DNA of 64,000 nt from CAVZBW01 sp963778465 (GTDB lineage: Bacteria > Actinomycetota > Acidimicrobiia > Acidimicrobiales > RAAP-2). The notes beneath the pieces were generated by a model that worked only from the letters and a program-made list of their open reading frames with translations, was not told the DNA's origin and searched no databases. The stretch is from contig CAVZUK010000005.1 in NCBI GenBank assembly GCA_963778465.1, forward strand, positions 1 through 64,000, read 5' to 3'. Both the position numbers and the translations under genes were made by a program. Positions 61,597-64,000 of this stretch are shown here, piece by piece. The number at the start of each line of letters is the position of its first letter. Within the stretch, counting starts at the first letter, position 1.

Positions 61597-63203
61597 TCCT
61601 GGAGATGCGCACCGCCACCGAGGCGGTAAAAGTGGCCGAGCTCACCGGGGGCGAGCAGCTCCCGGTGGCGAGCGATCCCTCGAAGGGCTCCCGGCGGGTC
61701 GTGGTCGAGGACCTCGAGCAGCGCCGCTCGACCATCGAGTCGGTCTCGGTCCTGTTTCGCTGCTTCGAAGAGGTCGACGGCGAGCTCGTCGAGCGCCCCT
61801 CGGGCTGGCGGGTGACCGGCGCCACCTTCGAGATCGAGTGGCCGCCCGAGCCCGAACGCGCCGCCCTCGTTCGCTCCCACTTCGGTGCCCGTCGCTTCGC
61901 CTACAACTGGGCCCTGGCCCAGGTGAAGGCTGACCTCGAGGCCAAGAAGGCCGACCCCAGTCACCAAAGCGTGCCCTGGACCCTCGCCGGGCTGCGCAAG
62001 GCCTGGAACGCCGAGAAGGACGATGTCGCCCCCTGGTGGTCGACCAACTCCAAGGAGGCCTACGCCAGCGGGATCCGGGACTGCGCCACCGCCCTGAAGA
62101 ACTGGCAGGGCTTCTGCCAAGGCAGACGCCCGGGGCGAAAGGTTGGGTTCCCCCGCCTCAAGCCCCGGCGGCGGGACCGAGCTCGGGTCACCTTCACGAC
62201 CGGAGCCCTGCGTCTTGAGCCCGACCGTCGGCACCTCACCCTGCCGGTGATCGGGACGCTACGGACCAAGGAGAACACCCGACGGGTGCAACGCCATCTG
62301 AAGAACGGCAATGCCCGTCTCCTCAATATGACCCTCTCGGAGCGCTGGGGCCGGCTGTTCGTCTCGGTCAGCTACGCCGTGCGGTCTCACCAGCCCGGTG
62401 AAACGCACAAGGTCACCCGCTGCGGTATCGACCTCGGCCTGCGCAACCTGGCCACCGTTGTCGACACCGACGGCAACCTCGTCGAAGTGCAGAACCCCGC
62501 CCCGCTTCGCGCCGCGCTCGCCGAGCGCCGCCGCATCGGGCGACAGATGTCCCGCCGGATCCCCGGCTCACTCGGGCACCGGAGAGCGAAAGCCAAGCTC
62601 GCCGCGCTGGACCGACGGGCCGTGCACCTCCGGCGGGAACAGTGGCACCAGCTCTCCCGTCAGCTGGTGTCCACCTATCGCGAGATCGTGGTCGAGGACC
62701 TCGATCTCGCGGCCATGAAGCAGAGCATGGGGAGAAGAGCCTTCCGGCGGAGCGTCTCCGACGCCTCCTTGGGGATGCTGCGCCCTTTGCTCGTCTACAA
62801 GGCCGAGCGGCACGGCACGGTGCTCACCGTGGCCGACCGTTTCTACCCGAGCAGCCAGCTTCACCACGGCTGCGGTTGTCGCCTCGTCCATCGGCGCAAA
62901 CTGGACAAGCTGCTCTCTTGTGCCCAGACCGGCGAGCTCGTCGACCGTGACGTGAACGCCGCAGAGAACCTCCGCGACTGGCCGGGTCACGCCAGTCCCG
63001 GCTCAGTTGGAGCCGGCGCCCCCGTCGCCAGCCGTTCCGGCAGTGGTGCCGGAGACGCGGGTTTCGACCTCGAGATCACTCGGGGCCGAAAGAGGCCGTG
63101 TAAGACCGGGGCTCCTTTGGGCCGGGCCATGGCCAGCGAGGCGAGAACCGACGTCGGTTCCTGCGGGAGCCGACCGAGGAACCCCGAGAGGGGTGCCGCT
63201 TGA
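61593..63203 (+). CDS. tnpB: TnpB RNA-guided nuclease-like protein of IS607 type
   Basis: 536 residues from ATG 61593. It has a ~75-residue N-terminal addition before the usual FEIEWPPEPERAALVRSHFG start. RuvC residues are in place: D280 (GIDLGLRN), E369 (VVEDLDL), D453 (DRDVNAAEN). The zinc ribbon, normally CxxC...CxxC, is degenerate: SSQLHHGCGCR (first Cys is His424) and LSCAQTG (second of the last pair is Thr446). The C-terminal ~75 residues after DVNAAENL are low-complexity. TnpB cuts DNA using an RNA from the element's right end. Activity uncertain. Confidence 0.85.
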   Translation: MILEMRTATEAVKVAELTGGEQLPVASDPSKGSRRVVVEDLEQRRSTIESVSVLFRCFEEVDGELVERPSGWRVTGATFEIEWPPEPERAALVRSHFGARRFAYNWALAQVKADLEAKKADPSHQSVPWTLAGLRKAWNAEKDDVAPWWSTNSKEAYASGIRDCATALKNWQGFCQGRRPGRKVGFPRLKPRRRDRARVTFTTGALRLEPDRRHLTLPVIGTLRTKENTRRVQRHLKNGNARLLNMTLSERWGRLFVSVSYAVRSHQPGETHKVTRCGIDLGLRNLATVVDTDGNLVEVQNPAPLRAALAERRRIGRQMSRRIPGSLGHRRAKAKLAALDRRAVHLRREQWHQLSRQLVSTYREIVVEDLDLAAMKQSMGRRAFRRSVSDASLGMLRPLLVYKAERHGTVLTVADRFYPSSQLHHGCGCRLVHRRKLDKLLSCAQTGELVDRDVNAAENLRDWPGHASPGSVGAGAPVASRSGSGAGDAGFDLEITRGRKRPCKTGAPLGRAMASEARTDVGSCGSRPRNPERGAA

Positions 63204-63339
63204 CGATGCAACTTCTGCACACTCAGCGGCAACGGTCCGATACGGGAGTACTACCTGGTGAGCCCGTTCGACACCGAGGACGAGTCGAGGCACCGCACCG
63301 AGGTCTGCTGGCCCGTCTTCCGGACGAGCGCAGGGTGAG

Positions 63340-64000
63340 TCAGGAGACGCTGCGGTGGTACAGGACGAGGGAGATGGTGAAGAAGACGGCAAAGATCCCG
63401 GCAGACCAGGCGAGGGACTGCCAGACCCAGTGCGCCGCCGGCACACCCTCGAAGAGGGCGCGGATGGCGGCGACCGTCACGCTGATGGGCTGATTGCGGG
63501 CGAACGGCTGGAGCCAGCCCGGCATCGTGTCGATGGGCACGATGGCGTTGCTGGCGAACACGAGGATGAAGAAGGGCAGGATGCCCGCCACCTGCGCCGT
63601 CTCGGGATCCTTGGTGGCGAGGCCGATGGCCGCGTAGAGCCACGAGAAGGCGTAGCCGAAGACGAGGACGAGCAGCAGCCCCGCGAGGATGGCGGGGACG
63701 CTCCCGTGGAAGCGGAATCCGACGGCGAGACCCAGCCCGATCATGATGACGAGCGAGAGCACGCTGCGGCAGAGGTCGGCCAGCGTGCGGCCGGCGAGCA
63801 CGGCGGAGCGGGACATCGGCAGGCTCCGAAACCGGTCGATGATGCCGCTCTTCAGGTCCTCGGCGAGGCTGATGGAGGTGGTCATGCCGCCGATGAGGAC
63901 CGCCTCGAGAAAGATGGCCGGCACGACGTAGTCGACGTAGCTGACGCCCGGGATGTTGATGGCCCCGCCCAGCACGTACCGGAAGAGGATCAGCAGCAGG
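63340..64000 (-). CDS. ABC-2 type permease, DrrB-like (5' end off the window)
   Basis: The frame is open to the right edge, so the start is outside. The visible ~220 residues contain the ABC-2 family pattern: YVDYVVPAIFLEAVLIGGMT, SISLAEDLKSGIIDRFRSLP (the conserved E-loop), LADLCRSVLSLVIMIGLGLA, GYAFSWLYAAIGLATKDPET and FASNAIVPIDTMPGWLQPFA, with about five membrane helices. DrrB-type permeases export drugs or lipids with a separate ATPase, presumably beyond the edge. It is convergent with tnpB. Confidence 0.9.
   Translation of the reverse strand, partial: LLLILFRYVLGGAINIPGVSYVDYVVPAIFLEAVLIGGMTTSISLAEDLKSGIIDRFRSLPMSRSAVLAGRTLADLCRSVLSLVIMIGLGLAVGFRFHGSVPAILAGLLLVLVFGYAFSWLYAAIGLATKDPETAQVAGILPFFILVFASNAIVPIDTMPGWLQPFARNQPISVTVAAIRALFEGVPAAHWVWQSLAWSAGIFAVFFTISLVLYHRSVS

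Larger units (their letters stand above)
60989..63203 (+). mobile_element. IS607-type insertion sequence (coding span; ends not resolved)
   Basis: A serine-recombinase tnpA overlaps a tnpB by 4 bases (ATGA), the arrangement of IS607. I could not find the terminal sequences; IS607 elements have no inverted repeats and often no target duplication. The non-coding 60847-60988 before it has repeat-like GTAGT/GTACGTACG stretches that could be the left end; 63204-63339 after it would hold the right end and the overlapping guide-RNA 3' part. Confidence 0.8.

Overview
The window comes from a high-GC actinobacterium, most likely an Acidimicrobiia-type lineage. The evidence is a mycothiol ligase (MshC), an F420-dependent NADP reductase, an InhA-type enoyl-ACP reductase, frequent GTG/TTG starts and many 1-4 base stop/start overlaps. 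The class-level placement is inference. At least eleven recognisable genes are interrupted by apparent single-base shifts. This is either real decay of an accessory region or uncorrected indels in the assembly, and raw reads would decide.

Layout. 1-6.2 kb: an accessory stretch with a Clp-N protein, a methyltransferase, gene remnants (SDR, 2-phosphosulfolactate phosphatase, Stf0 sulfotransferase), an aminoglycoside-phosphotransferase-like kinase and two toxin-antitoxin modules (Doc-like and VapBC-like). 6.3-9.9 kb: the sulfate-activation operon cysQ-cysD-cysN-cysC (minus strand), which makes PAPS and recycles PAP. 10-16.3 kb: ferritin-like protein, low-molecular-weight tyrosine phosphatase, polyprenyl glycosylphosphotransferase, FabI/InhA, NpdG and MshC; the last carries an in-frame 129-bp tandem duplication. 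16.4-39 kb: a surface polysaccharide locus of glycosyltransferases (several broken), FkbM methyltransferase, ABC exporter, O-antigen-polymerase-like protein, YdcF-like protein, DUF4012 protein and a Wzc-type chain-length regulator/tyrosine kinase. The left part (about 16.3-30 kb) looks less GC-rich and holds most of the frameshifts. 39-42 kb: a secreted CAP-like protein and a propionyl-CoA-synthetase-like enzyme.

42.2-52.8 kb is the most interesting part, a RiPP region. A lasso-peptide-like precursor (leader with Y-x-x-P-x-L and a Thr at -2; core G1...D8) is followed by a lipoprotein, a compact asparagine-synthetase-type cyclase, a PqqD-type recognition protein, an HPr-kinase-like protein and a PAPS-type sulfotransferase, all tightly coupled. 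On the opposite strand lie a second HPr-kinase-like gene and a fusion of a nucleotidyltransferase with the B2 transglutaminase-like leader peptidase. A third block (plus strand) has an unassigned 54-aa peptide behind a strong ribosome-binding site, a nucleotidyltransferase, a PqqD protein with an acidic C-terminal tail, a third HPr-kinase-like protein and two family 2 glycosyltransferases. Together they suggest a heavily tailored (phosphorylated, sulfated or glycosylated) lasso-type product, with the cys operon able to supply the sulfate donor.

52.8-60.8 kb: PurU, a two-component system divergent from an ApbE/ferric-reductase-like/NuoF-like/ferredoxin operon that lacks the usual FMN-binding substrate domain, and an orphan PAS histidine kinase. 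61-63.2 kb: an IS607-type element with a broken tnpA and a TnpB whose zinc ribbon is degenerate. The right edge cuts an ABC-2 permease. I saw no rRNA, tRNA or CRISPR array.
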